From Gemmatimonadales bacterium (GTDB lineage Bacteria; Gemmatimonadota; Gemmatimonadetes; Palauibacterales; Palauibacteraceae), in contig JAUWDL010000022.1 of NCBI GenBank assembly GCA_030608825.1, positions 1-9,957 of the forward strand: 9,957 nt of DNA. Reading direction: 5' to 3'. The translations under genes were made by a program, and so were the position numbers. Of this stretch, positions 1 through 7,159 are shown piece after piece (the stretch's first letter is position 1; each line of letters opens with the position of its first letter). The notes under the pieces were generated by a model, which had not been told where the DNA came from, ran no database searches, and saw only the letters and a program-made list of their open reading frames with translations.

Positions 1-2
1 CG

Positions 3-1274
3 GCGGATGCGGATGAGGAGCCGCCGGGTGCCGCGGAGGCGGACGCCGCCCCGGGGGCCGGAGACGCGGAAGGGACGGGAGGCTTCGAGGCGCCGCCGGC
101 GACTCTCGAGCGAATCCGGATCGACGATGCGTCGATCGTCCTGATTCAGGACTCGGAGATCGGTACCTCGCTATCGGCACTCCACGGCTTGGATCTCGAG
201 CTCACGGACATCACGATCGACCTTGTGACGGCCGCGAATCCCGCCCGCGCGCTGGCGAATTCCAGGGTCGAGATCGCCTTCGACTCGGCCAGCCACCTGG
301 TCGAGGACAGCCTGTATGTCATCCGTGCCGCCGGGCTGCGTGCGGACAGCGAGGAGTCGCTGGTCGCGATCGAGGAGTTCAGCGTCGTCCCCACGCTCGA
401 GGCCGCCCCGTTCTTCGCCCGCCTCAAGCAGCGGGCGGACCGGATCAACGTGAACGCCGGGCCGATTATCATCCGAGGCCTCGACTTCCACCGGTACTTC
501 GCCGAGGACGCGCTCTACATACGGTCGATCGAGGTCGACTCCCTCGATTTGCACGTGTTCGCCGACATCAACATCGCCTGGGGGCCTCGTGCCCGCGCGT
601 GCCGCTATCACAACGGCTTCGCGGAGATCGAGGTCCCGATGACGATCGACACGATCCGGCTCGTTGACGCCAATATCCGCTACTCCGAGCTGGCCAAGGG
701 CGCGGCCCGTCCCGGAGAGCTGACCTTCGAGGAGCTGAACGGCGTCGTCGTCAACGTGACGAACGATCGTGAGAAGATGACGCACGAAACACCGGTCGTC
801 GTGGACGTCACCGGCAAGCTGTTCGGTGAGGGACACGTCCAGGCGAGGCTCGCCTATCCCCTGCTCTCGCCGACCCTGGACTTCAGCCTCGAGGCCTCCG
901 TGGGGCCCATGAACATGTCGACGTTCAACCAGTTCGCGAGGAACGTCGTGGGGCTGGAGGTCAAGAAGGGCCGGCTCGACAGCCTCCATCTGAGCAAGGT
1001 GTCTCAACGGGGGCAGGCCAGCGGGCGCATCTACATGAAGTACCGGGACCTCAACTTCCGAATCTTCAACAGAAACACCGGCAAGGAGATGCCCTGGCAC
1101 ACCGTCGCCGGCTTCCTCGGAAACCTCGTCGTTCGGTCGAACAACCCCGGAAAGCCGGGCGACAAGCCGCGCGAGGGGACGATCAAGTACACGTGCGGTG
1201 ACAACGACATCGTGTTCTTCGAGTTCCTGGTCGGCGCGCTGGGAAGCGGCATGAAGGGGATCGTGATCGGGTAG
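3..1274 (+). CDS. AsmA/DUF748-like envelope protein, C-terminal part (5' end outside window)
   Basis: The frame is open from the left edge to a TAG at 1272-1274, so at least 423 residues are present and the start lies upstream. The first ~35 residues are an acidic Ala/Pro/Gly/Glu/Asp-rich linker. After it come repeated beta-strand phrases of the kind 'IRIDDASIVLIQDSEIG' and 'IRLVDANIRYSEL', in which a strand is followed by a short description-like acidic turn. This is typical of AsmA/DUF748 repeat proteins. The end also fits: a 'GRLDSLHLSKVS' strand, 'GRIYMKYRDLNFRI', a 'SNNPGK' segment and a Gly/Lys-rich terminus (GSGMKGIVIG). AsmA-like proteins are inner-membrane anchored, extend into the periplasm and are linked to outer-membrane assembly or lipid transport. 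The membrane anchor would be in the missing N-terminus. A TTG at 189 could serve as an internal start but has no ribosome site, so I reject it. The family call rests on pattern memory; the substrate is unknown. Confidence 0.62.
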   Translation, partial: ADADEEPPGAAEADAAPGAGDAEGTGGFEAPPATLERIRIDDASIVLIQDSEIGTSLSALHGLDLELTDITIDLVTAANPARALANSRVEIAFDSASHLVEDSLYVIRAAGLRADSEESLVAIEEFSVVPTLEAAPFFARLKQRADRINVNAGPIIIRGLDFHRYFAEDALYIRSIEVDSLDLHVFADINIAWGPRARACRYHNGFAEIEVPMTIDTIRLVDANIRYSELAKGAARPGELTFEELNGVVVNVTNDREKMTHETPVVVDVTGKLFGEGHVQARLAYPLLSPTLDFSLEASVGPMNMSTFNQFARNVVGLEVKKGRLDSLHLSKVSQRGQASGRIYMKYRDLNFRIFNRNTGKEMPWHTVAGFLGNLVVRSNNPGKPGDKPREGTIKYTCGDNDIVFFEFLVGALGSGMKGIVIG

Positions 1275-1344
1275 CCTGCCTTATAAGTTCGGCCGGGATG
1301 TTCATGGGGAGGAGTCGCGCCGGAGTTCCACGGCGCTCGCACGC

Positions 1345-1352
1345 AAGGGAGG
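1345..1352 (+). promoter_or_regulatory. Ribosome binding site of the DinB-family gene
   Basis: AAGGGAGG lies 6 bases before ATG 1359. It supports this start over the overlapping frame that opens further upstream. Confidence 0.7.
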
Positions 1353-1358
1353 AACGGG

Positions 1359-1868
1359 ATGTCGATTGCTCAGGCCTTACTGCCCGAATTCGAACAGGAG
1401 ATGGCGGCCACGCGGAAGGTTCTCGAGCGGGTGCCGGACGACAAGCTCGATTGGAGCCCGCACGAGAAATCGATGACGCTCGGCCGGCTCGCTGCGCACC
1501 TCGCGGAGCTGCCGATGTGGACCGCGATGTCGCTCGATCAGGATGAGTTCGACGTGAACCCGCCCAATGGGGAGGGGTGGGAATCGCCCAAGCCCACCAC
1601 CACCGCGGAGATCCTCGAGCTGTTCGACAGGAACTCGGCGGACGCACGTGAGAAGATCGCGTCGACGGGCGACGCCACCTTCTTCGAGGAGTGGACGCTC
1701 AAGAGCGGCGGCGAGACCCTGTTTGCCATGCCGAAGGTCGGCGTCGTTCGGAGCTTCGTTCTCAACCACGGGATCCACCACCGCGGGCAGCTCACGGTCT
1801 TCCTGCGTCTGCTGGACGTGTCCGTGCCGCAGACGTACGGTCCGACGGCGGATGAGCCCGACTTTTAG
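1359..1868 (+). CDS. DinB family (DinB_2-like) putative metal-dependent protein
   Basis: This 169-residue protein has the length and four-helix pattern of the DinB/YfiT fold. The three expected metal ligands can be seen: His47 in LGRLAAHLAEL, and His137 and His141 in NHGIHHRGQL. The HxxxH followed by RGQL is the hallmark of the family. The fold includes thiol-S-transferases and maleylpyruvate isomerase-like enzymes and often binds Zn or Ni. Many bacterial paralogues have no assigned substrate, and nothing here chooses one. The start is ATG 1359, supported by AAGGGAGG at 1345-1352, 6 bases upstream. The gene stands alone: 84 bp separate it from the AsmA-like gene upstream and only 16 bp separate its stop from the end of the convergent ABC ATPase. 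It is probably cytosolic, since no signal peptide is seen. Confidence 0.85.
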   Translation: MSIAQALLPEFEQEMAATRKVLERVPDDKLDWSPHEKSMTLGRLAAHLAELPMWTAMSLDQDEFDVNPPNGEGWESPKPTTTAEILELFDRNSADAREKIASTGDATFFEEWTLKSGGETLFAMPKVGVVRSFVLNHGIHHRGQLTVFLRLLDVSVPQTYGPTADEPDF

Positions 1869-1884
1869 GAGCCTGTCCGAGTAA

Positions 1885-2661
1885 TCAGGCAGCCGGGCCG
1901 CCAGGCCCGGCCGCTAGATCATCTCCGGCCATCAGTTGGATGAGCGTCTCCTGCGACAGCTCGTCCTTCGCCCGGTCGGCGACCACCTGCCCCCGCCGAA
2001 GCACGACGAAATGGTCGCCCACCGGGAAAGCGTGATGGGGATTGTGGGTGACGAGGATCACGCCGACGTCCTCCTGGCTCACCTCCAGGATCGTGCGCAA
2101 CAGGACCTTCGTCTGCCGGACCCCGAGGGCGGCCGTCGGCTCGTCGAGGACGAGAAGACGACCCCCGCGGTGCAGAGCTCGCGCGATCGCGAGCGATTGC
2201 CGCTCGCCGCCCGACAGGGTCCCGGCCGGCTGGTAGGTGTCCGCGATTTGGACGCCGAGGCGGGCGAGCTCTTCGCGGGCGATGCGCTCGCAGCGGACGG
2301 GATCCAGCCTCCTGAAGGGGCCTCGACCCTTCAGCGGCTCGGCGCCGAGGAAGAAATTCCGCCACACGCTCATCAGAGGCGCGATGGCCAGGTCCTGGTA
2401 GACGGTCGTGATGCCCCGGGCGAGCGCTTCGCGCGGGGAGCTCAGCTGCAAGCTCGTGCCGTCCAGGCGAATCTCCCCCTCCGTCGGTCCGTAGACGCCC
2501 GACAGGATCTTGATGAGCGTCGTCTTCCCGGCCCCGTTGTCGCCCAGAAGGCAAGTCACCTCACCGGCCCGCACGTCGAGCGAGACCCGCTCCAACGCTC
2601 GGACGCTTCCGAACGTCTTGCTGATCTCCCGCACCGCCAGCCGAGGATCGCTACTCATCAC
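1885..2661 (-). CDS. Sugar-type ABC transporter ATP-binding protein, single NBD
   Basis: This is the cytosolic ATPase of an importer of the ribose/fructose/xylose class (CUT2-like). All nucleotide-binding motifs are present, numbered from the GTG at 2661: Walker A GDNGAGKTT (40-48), Q-loop Gln89 in VYQDL, signature LSGGERQ (149-155), Walker B LLVLDE with Glu174, and the switch His206 in LVTH. At 258 residues it has one nucleotide-binding domain, like FrcA, rather than the fused pair of about 500 residues in RbsA/MglA/XylG, so it should act as a homodimer. Starts GTG 2661 and ATG 2658 are adjacent; GGGGA lies 6 or 9 bases upstream. It is the last gene of the leftward operon, 46 bp after the permease, and that gap holds a long inverted repeat. 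The substrate cannot be read from the sequence. Confidence 0.93.
   Translation of the reverse strand: MMSSDPRLAVREISKTFGSVRALERVSLDVRAGEVTCLLGDNGAGKTTLIKILSGVYGPTEGEIRLDGTSLQLSSPREALARGITTVYQDLAIAPLMSVWRNFFLGAEPLKGRGPFRRLDPVRCERIAREELARLGVQIADTYQPAGTLSGGERQSLAIARALHRGGRLLVLDEPTAALGVRQTKVLLRTILEVSQEDVGVILVTHNPHHAFPVGDHFVVLRRGQVVADRAKDELSQETLIQLMAGDDLAAGPGGPAA
1892..1911. terminator. GC hairpin at the end of the ABC operon, facing the DinB-family gene
   Basis: GCCGGGCC and GGCCCGGC form a perfect 8-bp stem around a 4-base loop (GCCA). The hairpin lies within the last codons of the ATPase gene, just before its stop, and downstream of the convergent DinB-family stop at 1868. It is well placed to end transcription from both sides. 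It has no U-tract on either strand, so intrinsic termination is uncertain. Confidence 0.4.
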
Positions 2662-2676
2662 GCTTTATCCCCGATC

Positions 2677-2706
2677 CCTCTACACGTACAGCTGTACGGG
2701 TAGAGG
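2677..2706. repeat. 30-bp near-perfect inverted repeat between permease and ATPase genes
   Basis: The outer arms are CCTCTAC (2677-2683) and GTAGAGG (2700-2706). The core, 2685-2698, is a perfect 14-bp palindrome, CGTACAGCTGTACG. Only the pair 2684/2699 is mismatched. The repeat begins 1 base after the permease stop and ends about 15 bases before the ATPase start in the direction of transcription. In the operon mRNA it would form a stem of roughly 13 bp. Possible roles are 3'-end stabilisation of the upstream message, partial termination that lowers ATPase levels, a protein-binding operator, or a dispersed genomic palindrome. The structure is seen directly; the role is not. Confidence 0.75.
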
Positions 2707-2707
2707 T

Positions 2708-3724
2708 TCAACGCCGCTGCTCGACCAGGCGCCGAACCTGATTGTTGAAGAGAACCGCGGCGATCAGAAGGGTCCCGAGCGCGACCTGGAACCAGTCGGC
2801 GTTGACGCCGATCATCACGATGCCTTGCCGGACGAGACCGAAGATGAGGGCGCCGAGCGCAGCGCCTATGGCCGACCCGTAGCCGCCCCTGAGGAGGGTC
2901 CCGCCGATGACGACGGCGGTGATCGCCCAGAACTCCTGCAGGGTGCCGCGGAGCGTATCCGCTCCGTTGAACTGGACCGCCTGGATGATTCCGACCAGAC
3001 AGGCCGCGCCGGCCGTGGTCATGAACAGGCTGATTTTCACCCGGCTTACGGGAACTCCGAGGTTCCGCGCCGTTTCCGCCTGTCCGCCGGCGCCGAAGAT
3101 CCAGTTGCCGTAGCGCGTTCGGTTGAGGACCCACGTCGCGGCGGCCGTGAGGCCGATCCACCAGATCACGGAGACGCGGAAGGGCGGCAGCGGGCTGCTG
3201 GCGAACAGGAACCGGGCCGCCTCGTAGCCCGTCGAACCGTCGAGGCCACCCAGCTGCGTCCGGCCGCTGAGCCCGCGGCTGATCGCGATCGTGAGCCCGC
3301 GAACGGTGAACAACATGCCCAGCGTGACGATGAAGGAGGGTAGACCGGTCCGGACGACGATGATGCCGTTCAGGTAACCGATCGAGAGGCACAGCCCCAC
3401 AGTCGCCGCCAGGGCGGGCCAGAGCGGCCAGCCAAAGTGGGTGGTGAGCAGCATGATGGACATGCCCGACACCCCGATGATCGATCCGACGGAGAGGTCG
3501 AACTCGCCCCCGATCATCAGGAGGGAGACGGCCACGGCCAGGATGCCGAGAGGCGCGGCCGCGTTCAGATACGCCGCTGTCCCGGCCCGGCTCAGGAAGG
3601 GCTCGGCGGCCTGAATCGTGAAGAAGATCCAGAGGACCGCCGCCCCCAGTGCGGCCGCCAGCTCGGGCCGGGCGAGCAGGCGCCTCACGCGGGGAGACCT
3701 CGCGCCGGCCGGCTCGGTCTCCAT
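2708..3724 (-). CDS. Sugar-type ABC transporter permease (BPD_transp_2 family)
   Basis: This 338-residue integral inner-membrane protein is the normal length for RbsC/FrcC-type permeases. After a ~20-residue cytosolic Arg-rich N-terminus come many hydrophobic segments, roughly 8-10, including residues 24-38, 58-71, 80-95, 102-118, 185-200 and 232-250. Family landmarks are [10 protein letters not shown] (72-81), the cytosolic loop [15 protein letters not shown] (211-225) that should contact the ATPase, and [14 protein letters not shown] (271-284) followed by [10 protein letters not shown]. The ATG at 3724 begins 2 bases after the binding-protein stop, so the two are probably translationally coupled. 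Presumably two copies form the channel with the adjacent single-domain ATPase. The sequence does not identify the transported sugar or polyol. Confidence 0.93.
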   Translation of the reverse strand: METEPAGARSPRVRRLLARPELAAALGAAVLWIFFTIQAAEPFLSRAGTAAYLNAAAPLGILAVAVSLLMIGGEFDLSVGSIIGVSGMSIMLLTTHFGWPLWPALAATVGLCLSIGYLNGIIVVRTGLPSFIVTLGMLFTVRGLTIAISRGLSGRTQLGGLDGSTGYEAARFLFASSPLPPFRVSVIWWIGLTAAATWVLNRTRYGNWIFGAGGQAETARNLGVPVSRVKISLFMTTAGAACLVGIIQAVQFNGADTLRGTLQEFWAITAVVIGGTLLRGGYGSAIGAALGALIFGLVRQGIVMIGVNADWFQVALGTLLIAAVLFNNQVRRLVEQRR

Positions 3725-3726
3725 CC

Positions 3727-4731
3727 CTAACGCACTCCCCGTCCGACGAGCCGGATGACCTCGGCCGCGTTATCGCGGGTCACGAAGGCAGGCCCGGTTC
3801 GGATCACGCCGTCGGGAAGCGCTCCGATCTGGACGGCCTTGTGCAGAAGGACGACCGCCAGATAGCCCTGCAGGTACGGCTGCTGATCGATCGCGAAGCT
3901 CATCTCGCCCTCCCGGATCGCCTCCAGAACGGGGAGCGAGAGGTCGAAGGTGGCGAGCTCGAGCGTCGCCTCGCGCCCGCCGGATGCCCGTAGCATCGCC
4001 AGGGCCGCCAAGGCCGGGACGGCGCCGGCGGGACCGAGCGTCAGAACACCGTCGATGCCGGCTTCGCGCGCCAGTGCGCCCCTGATTCTCTGCTGGGCGT
4101 CGTCGGGATCGGCCAGGTCGACGGCAAGCACCCGCACGCTGCCCCCCGCCTCGCGAAGGCCATCCTCCAGCCCGGCGCATCGGCTGTCCAAGGCGATGTT
4201 CCCCACCTCGTGGTTCACGCACAGTGCGCGGGTCACGCCGGCTTCGGCCATCCGCCGTCCCGCCGCGAAACCGGCGTCCCGCTCGGGTTGGCCGATGTGT
4301 GCCCTCAGGCCCAGGTCGCGGAAGACACGCGCCCCCGAGTTTATCGAGAGGATCGGGATGCCGGTGGCGGAGGCCGCCCGAATCGACGAAGCGAGAGCGT
4401 TGCCATCCGGGATCGAGATCGCCAAGCCCGCCGGGCGGGAGGCCACCACAGCCTCGATGAGCTGGCTCATCTCGACCATGTTGAAGGTGCCGGGCGCCTG
4501 GTACTCGACCCGGAGTCCCAGCTCGGCTCCCGCATCTCGAGCCCCGGTCGCCACGACGGACCAGAAGGGATCGGCCGATTGCCCGTGGGTCACCAGGACG
4601 ATGCGGGGGATCTCCGCCCTTGCGGTCGGGTCCCCGCGGTCCGTCGCCCCGACATCCTCCCCATACTCCCCGGGCGATCCGCAGGCGGCCAGGGCGAGCA
4701 GCCAGACCAACGCGGGCGGTCGCCGCGTCAT
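3727..4731 (-). CDS. Periplasmic sugar-binding lipoprotein of an ABC importer (Peripla_BP_4-like)
   Basis: This 334-residue protein begins with a short basic-hydrophobic signal ([17 protein letters not shown]) ending in the lipobox LAAC, with lipidated Cys17. An acidic linker to about residue 40 follows, then a type I periplasmic-binding fold. That fold opens with a beta-strand and turn, [14 protein letters not shown], typical of RbsB/FrcB-class proteins. A '[15 protein letters not shown]' strand-helix, an 'ILSINSG' strand, and '[15 protein letters not shown]' near the C-terminus also match; the QQPYLQGY box is characteristic of this class. Its job would be to capture a sugar or polyol and deliver it to the permease encoded next. 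The ATG at 4731 overlaps the regulator's stop in an ATGA, which fixes the start and indicates translational coupling. The ligand is unknown. The lipid anchor, unlike soluble E. coli RbsB, is seen directly. Confidence 0.92.
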   Translation of the reverse strand: MTRRPPALVWLLALAACGSPGEYGEDVGATDRGDPTARAEIPRIVLVTHGQSADPFWSVVATGARDAGAELGLRVEYQAPGTFNMVEMSQLIEAVVASRPAGLAISIPDGNALASSIRAASATGIPILSINSGARVFRDLGLRAHIGQPERDAGFAAGRRMAEAGVTRALCVNHEVGNIALDSRCAGLEDGLREAGGSVRVLAVDLADPDDAQQRIRGALAREAGIDGVLTLGPAGAVPALAALAMLRASGGREATLELATFDLSLPVLEAIREGEMSFAIDQQPYLQGYLAVVLLHKAVQIGALPDGVIRTGPAFVTRDNAAEVIRLVGRGVR

Positions 4732-5165
4732 GACAGGGGGTGGTCCGCGGGCAGGCTGAAGCGCTCCAGGGTAGCGGCGGCCTCTGCCACCCTCTCGCGC
4801 TCTTCCGGCGAGAGCCTGGCCACGCGCTCCGCGAGCTTCGCCACCCTACGCTCGCGGCCCTCGAAGAGCAGCCGCCTGCCCTTCGATGTGGCCCGGATCC
4901 GTGTGACGCGGCGATCCTGGGCGTCCCGCTGCCGGCTGACCAATCCCTCCCACTCCATCTCCTTGACCAGGCGAGAGATCGTGGGGGGACGCACCTGCTC
5001 GGCCTCGGCGAGCTCGGAGATCGAGATCGGGCCCCCGAAGACGATGACGGAGAGGGCGGAGAGGCGCGAGGCGGTCAGACCGCTCTTCGAGTCCACCGTC
5101 CGTACGTGCCGGAGAAGGTGAACCGCGGCCGAGTGGAGACGGTCGGCGACCTGGCGATTATTCAT
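4728..5165 (-). CDS. MarR-family transcriptional regulator, first gene of the ABC operon
   Basis: From the ATG at 5165 the product is 145 residues, the usual MarR size. It shows the winged-helix core: SRLSALSVIVFGGPISISEL, then the recognition-helix region VRPPTISRLVKEMEWEGLV, then the wing QRDAQDRRVTRIRATSKGRRL. It ends in a charged dimerisation helix. The frame stays open upstream to 5333, but those 56 residues do not look like MarR sequence and would run through the operator and the divergent gene, so I choose 5165. No clear Shine-Dalgarno precedes it. It overlaps the binding-protein gene by 4 bases, so regulator and transporter should be co-transcribed. A 15-bp palindrome at 5169-5183 suggests autorepression. 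A MarR regulator heading a sugar-type importer operon is less usual than LacI or ROK types, so the inducer may not be a simple sugar. Confidence 0.88.
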   Translation of the reverse strand: MNNRQVADRLHSAAVHLLRHVRTVDSKSGLTASRLSALSVIVFGGPISISELAEAEQVRPPTISRLVKEMEWEGLVSRQRDAQDRRVTRIRATSKGRRLLFEGRERRVAKLAERVARLSPEERERVAEAAATLERFSLPADHPLS

Positions 5166-5168
5166 TTC

Positions 5169-5183
5169 ATTAGCTAAGCTAAT
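5169..5183. promoter_or_regulatory. Palindromic operator, probable MarR binding site
   Basis: ATTAGCT, one central A, then AGCTAAT form a perfect 7+1+7 inverted repeat. It ends 4 bases before the regulator's ATG, in the 115-bp gap between divergent genes. It is AT-rich in otherwise GC-rich DNA. Size, symmetry and placement match MarR-family operators, which bind a dimer through two recognition helices. Binding here would cover the likely transcription start of the operon. Confidence 0.7.
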
Positions 5184-5195
5184 AATAATGGAGGC

Positions 5196-5224
5196 AAGGT
5201 ATCTTTCGGGCTGGACTACGTCAA
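5196..5224 (-). promoter_or_regulatory. Candidate promoter of the marR-ABC operon
   Basis: On the minus strand TTGACG (5224-5219) is followed after 17 bases by TACCTT (5201-5196). The -35 element is a near match to consensus; the -10 is weak (3 of 6). Transcription would begin near 5189, putting the 15-bp palindrome just inside the transcript, a natural place for repression. Sigma-factor preferences of this organism are unknown. Confidence 0.4.
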
Positions 5225-5280
5225 CGTGCGCTTCGCAGAGCACCCGGGCCTCCGAGGGCCCCGAGAAGCAGGAGAAGGCG

Positions 5281-5673
5281 ATGAGCGACGGATCTTCCTT
5301 CAAGCTGAGAGCGATCGGACAGGTGGCGATCAACGTCCACGACTTGGAGCGGGCGATCGAGTTCTACCGCGACGTGCTGGGTCTGGACTTCCTGTTCAGC
5401 GCGCCTCCACAGATGGCGTTCTTCGATTGCGGTGGGGTGCGCCTGCTGCTCGGCGTGCCCGAGGAAAAGGGGTCGGATCATCCCGCCTCGATCCTCTACT
5501 ACCGAGTCGATGACATCGACGCGGCTCATCAGGGCCTCCTGGCGAGGGGAGCATCCTTCGAGCGGGAGCCCCTCGCGGTGCACAGGACGGAGGAGTCCGA
5601 GCTCTGGCTCGCGTTCCTCCGCGACTCGGAAGGCAATCTTCTCGCTCTGATGAGCGAGGTCCCAGTCGCCTGA
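5281..5673 (+). CDS. VOC (glyoxalase/bleomycin-resistance fold) family protein
   Basis: From ATG 5281 the product is 130 residues, one VOC domain made of two beta-alpha-beta-beta-beta modules. The first module opens with IGQVAINVHDLERAIEFYRDVLGL (11-34) and the second with ILYYRVDDIDAAHQGLLARG (71-90). The end, DSEGNLLALMSE (115-126), carries the C-terminal Glu that is normally a metal ligand. The first-ligand position is Gln14 instead of His, common in this uncharacterised subgroup. The start is chosen because AGGAGAAGG lies just upstream; an in-frame ATG at 5188 lacks a ribosome site and adds 31 residues unlike VOC sequence. The gene is divergent from the marR operon and may share its control region. 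VOC enzymes include glyoxalases, dioxygenases, epimerases and resistance proteins. No substrate is implied here, although isomerase/epimerase work on the imported compound is possible. Confidence 0.85.
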   Translation: MSDGSSFKLRAIGQVAINVHDLERAIEFYRDVLGLDFLFSAPPQMAFFDCGGVRLLLGVPEEKGSDHPASILYYRVDDIDAAHQGLLARGASFEREPLAVHRTEESELWLAFLRDSEGNLLALMSEVPVA

Positions 5674-5751
5674 GGCGGCCGTGGTGCATCTCGGGGGACT
5701 CGACGGAAGGCGGCGCTCGACCCGCCGTGCTTCAATGGGCATCTTGGGAGC

Positions 5752-6492
5752 ATGAACACGAATCTCCCTTCAGGTCGTCCCCGTCCCTCGGGCCGCCGGT
5801 CCGATGAGCTCCGCCCAGTCACCATCGAGCTCGGCGCCGCACCCTTCGCGGAAGGGTCCTGCATCATCTCCACCGGCGCCACGCGCGTCCTCTGCACGGC
5901 GACGGTAGAGGATGGCGTCCCTCCGTGGCGTGAGGGAAGAGGTGGTTGGGTCACCGGCGAGTACGCGATGATCCCCCGGGCGACGCCCCAGCGCACCCGG
6001 CGCGAGCGAAGCGGGGCCCGTGGCCGAACGCAGGAGATTCAGCGGCTTATAGGCCGGTCCCTGCGGGCCGCCACCGACCTGGCTCGCCTGGGTGAGCGGA
6101 CCGTGACCATCGACTGCGATGTGCTGAGCGCCGACGGCGGCACGCGCACTGCCTCGATCACCGGAGCCTGCCTCGCGCTCTGGGAGGCCATGGATGGCCT
6201 CGTGCAGGCCGGCGAGCTGGAGTCGAGCCCGCTCGAGCAGCTGGTGGCGGCAACCAGCGTCGGGATCGTCGGCGGAGATCCGTGCCTGGATCTGGATTAT
6301 GCCGAAGACTCGACGGCCGACGTGGATCTCAATGTCGTCTCGCTCGAGGATGGGCGGATGGTGGAGGTGCAGGGCACCGCGGAGGGCGCTCCGTTCCGGC
6401 GCGAGGGGCTGGCTGAGATGTTGGACCTGGCTGAGGTCGGTATCAGCGAGCTGCTGACACTGCAGCGAACGGCGATAAGGCGGGCGGGCTAG
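5752..6492 (+). CDS. rph: Ribonuclease PH
   Basis: RNase PH is a phosphorolytic 3'-5' exoribonuclease that trims tRNA 3' ends, using phosphate and releasing nucleoside diphosphates. It works as a hexamer in the cytosol. The 246-residue length is normal and the signature blocks are intact: RPSGR near the N-terminus (11-15), GEYAMIPRAT (69-78), the basic RGRTQEIQRLIGRSLRA block (90-106) that contributes phosphate and RNA contacts, DCDVLSADGGTRTASITGA (121-139), the acidic metal-binding stretch LDYAEDSTADVDLN (181-194), and EVQGTAEGAPF (205-215). The start is ATG 5752, preceded by GGGAG. In many bacteria rdgB directly follows rph; here the next gene is convergent and unrelated, so that pairing is absent. 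It is 78 bp downstream of the VOC gene on the same strand and may share its transcript. Confidence 0.97.
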   Translation: MNTNLPSGRPRPSGRRSDELRPVTIELGAAPFAEGSCIISTGATRVLCTATVEDGVPPWREGRGGWVTGEYAMIPRATPQRTRRERSGARGRTQEIQRLIGRSLRAATDLARLGERTVTIDCDVLSADGGTRTASITGACLALWEAMDGLVQAGELESSPLEQLVAATSVGIVGGDPCLDLDYAEDSTADVDLNVVSLEDGRMVEVQGTAEGAPFRREGLAEMLDLAEVGISELLTLQRTAIRRAG

Positions 6493-6498
6493 GAGTGA

Positions 6499-6548
6499 AT
6501 CGGTCGGCGCGCCTGGCCCCGCCCAAGGAGGCGGCACACCGACCCGAT
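6499..6548. terminator. Nested hairpin between convergent rph and exported-protein genes
   Basis: ATCGGTCGG (6499-6507) pairs with CCGACCCGAT (6539-6548), leaving one bulged C. Inside, CCGCC (6519-6523) pairs with GGCGG (6530-6534). The structure fills most of the 75-bp gap between two converging stop codons, the expected site of a bidirectional terminator. There is no U-tract, so the call rests on structure and position. Confidence 0.45.
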
Positions 6549-6567
6549 CCAGGATTTCGAGCCGGGA

Positions 6568-7032
6568 CTAGTTCTTCGCCCGGTTCATGTTCGTGGCGTA
6601 GATCTCGTCCTTGTGGCCGCTGAAGTACTTGAAGAACGTCTCGGCCATCGCGTCCCATTCCTCCCGCTCGGGCGTGTCCTCTTCCGGCTGGTTCTCCTCG
6701 AACCACGCGTCGCATGCCGGGCAGTCGGCCTCGATGTCCGCCCACTCATCGTACTCGGCCATGATCACGATGTCCTTGGAGTTCGCGCCCCAGTTGTGCG
6801 TGGCGACCCGGTACCAGAGGATGTTCGGATCCACCTTGGCGCCGGGTGCCATCACCTGGTCGATCCATTGCATCGCCTTCTGACGGTCCGCCGTAGCCGG
6901 CATATGGATGAGCGTGACCGTGATGTAGTTGATGTCGGGCTCCTCCTCGTCGTCCTGCGCGAGCACCGGACTCGGAGCGAGGGTCAAAGTGGCAGCCACG
7001 AGTAGGGCCGCCAGAATGGTGAAGCGTCGCAT
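6568..7032 (-). CDS. Small exported protein with CPAC motif, possible NIPSNAP/dimeric alpha-beta-barrel-like fold
   Basis: This 154-residue protein has a clear signal peptide: MRR, a hydrophobic core (ILAALLVAATLTLA), and a probable cleavage site after VLA at residue 25. The mature part begins QDDEEE. Mature sequence has a strand-like ITVTLIHMPA, a helix DRQKAMQWIDQVM, then WYRVATHNWGANSKDIVIMAEYDEWADIE. This pattern loosely resembles NIPSNAP or ferredoxin-like dimeric barrels, but I do not firmly recognise the family. A CPAC motif (104-107) may bind metal or be redox-active. The C-terminal part is acidic, then Lys/Asn-rich. ATG 7032 is chosen because the signal peptide starts there and GGAAGGAAAGGA lies upstream; the frame extends to 7155 but the extra residues look spurious. 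It is convergent with rph and divergent from the barrel gene. Confidence 0.7.
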   Translation of the reverse strand: MRRFTILAALLVAATLTLAPSPVLAQDDEEEPDINYITVTLIHMPATADRQKAMQWIDQVMAPGAKVDPNILWYRVATHNWGANSKDIVIMAEYDEWADIEADCPACDAWFEENQPEEDTPEREEWDAMAETFFKYFSGHKDEIYATNMNRAKN

Positions 7033-7090
7033 AGATAAGGTCCTTTCCTTCCATTGGGCGGGGCGGTAGCTAATCGATCGCGGCGAGAAC

Positions 7091-7109
7091 TTGGCGCCGT
7101 CGGCGCCAA
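7091..7109. repeat. Inverted repeat, 8-bp arms, in the 7033-7281 divergent intergenic region
   Basis: TTGGCGCC, spacer GTC, GGCGCCAA: both arms match perfectly. It lies about 60 bp upstream of the exported-protein start. It could be an operator or a leader hairpin for that gene. Confidence 0.65.
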
Positions 7110-7159
7110 AGAACAACAGTCTCGCGAGCCAACCTCCCCCTCGACACCGGGCCATCGAC

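Noticed and set aside
171..1100. A 309-codon minus-strand frame opposite the AsmA-like gene
   Set aside because: The product is a repetitive Arg/Asp/Val/Glu-rich string without domain features, while the plus frame has clear AsmA-like strand patterns and ends at a sensible C-terminus.
2510..3343. A 277-codon plus-strand frame opposite the permease and ATPase genes
   Set aside because: It runs opposite clear ABC motifs and reads as charged low-complexity sequence, with no ribosome site.
5188..5280. Upstream ATG (5188) for the VOC gene
   Set aside because: It has no ribosome site and adds 31 residues unlike the family, while 5281 has AGGAGAAGG just upstream.
5166..5333. N-terminal extension of the MarR gene to 5333
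   Set aside because: The extra 56 residues do not resemble MarR proteins and would cross the operator palindrome and the divergent VOC start.
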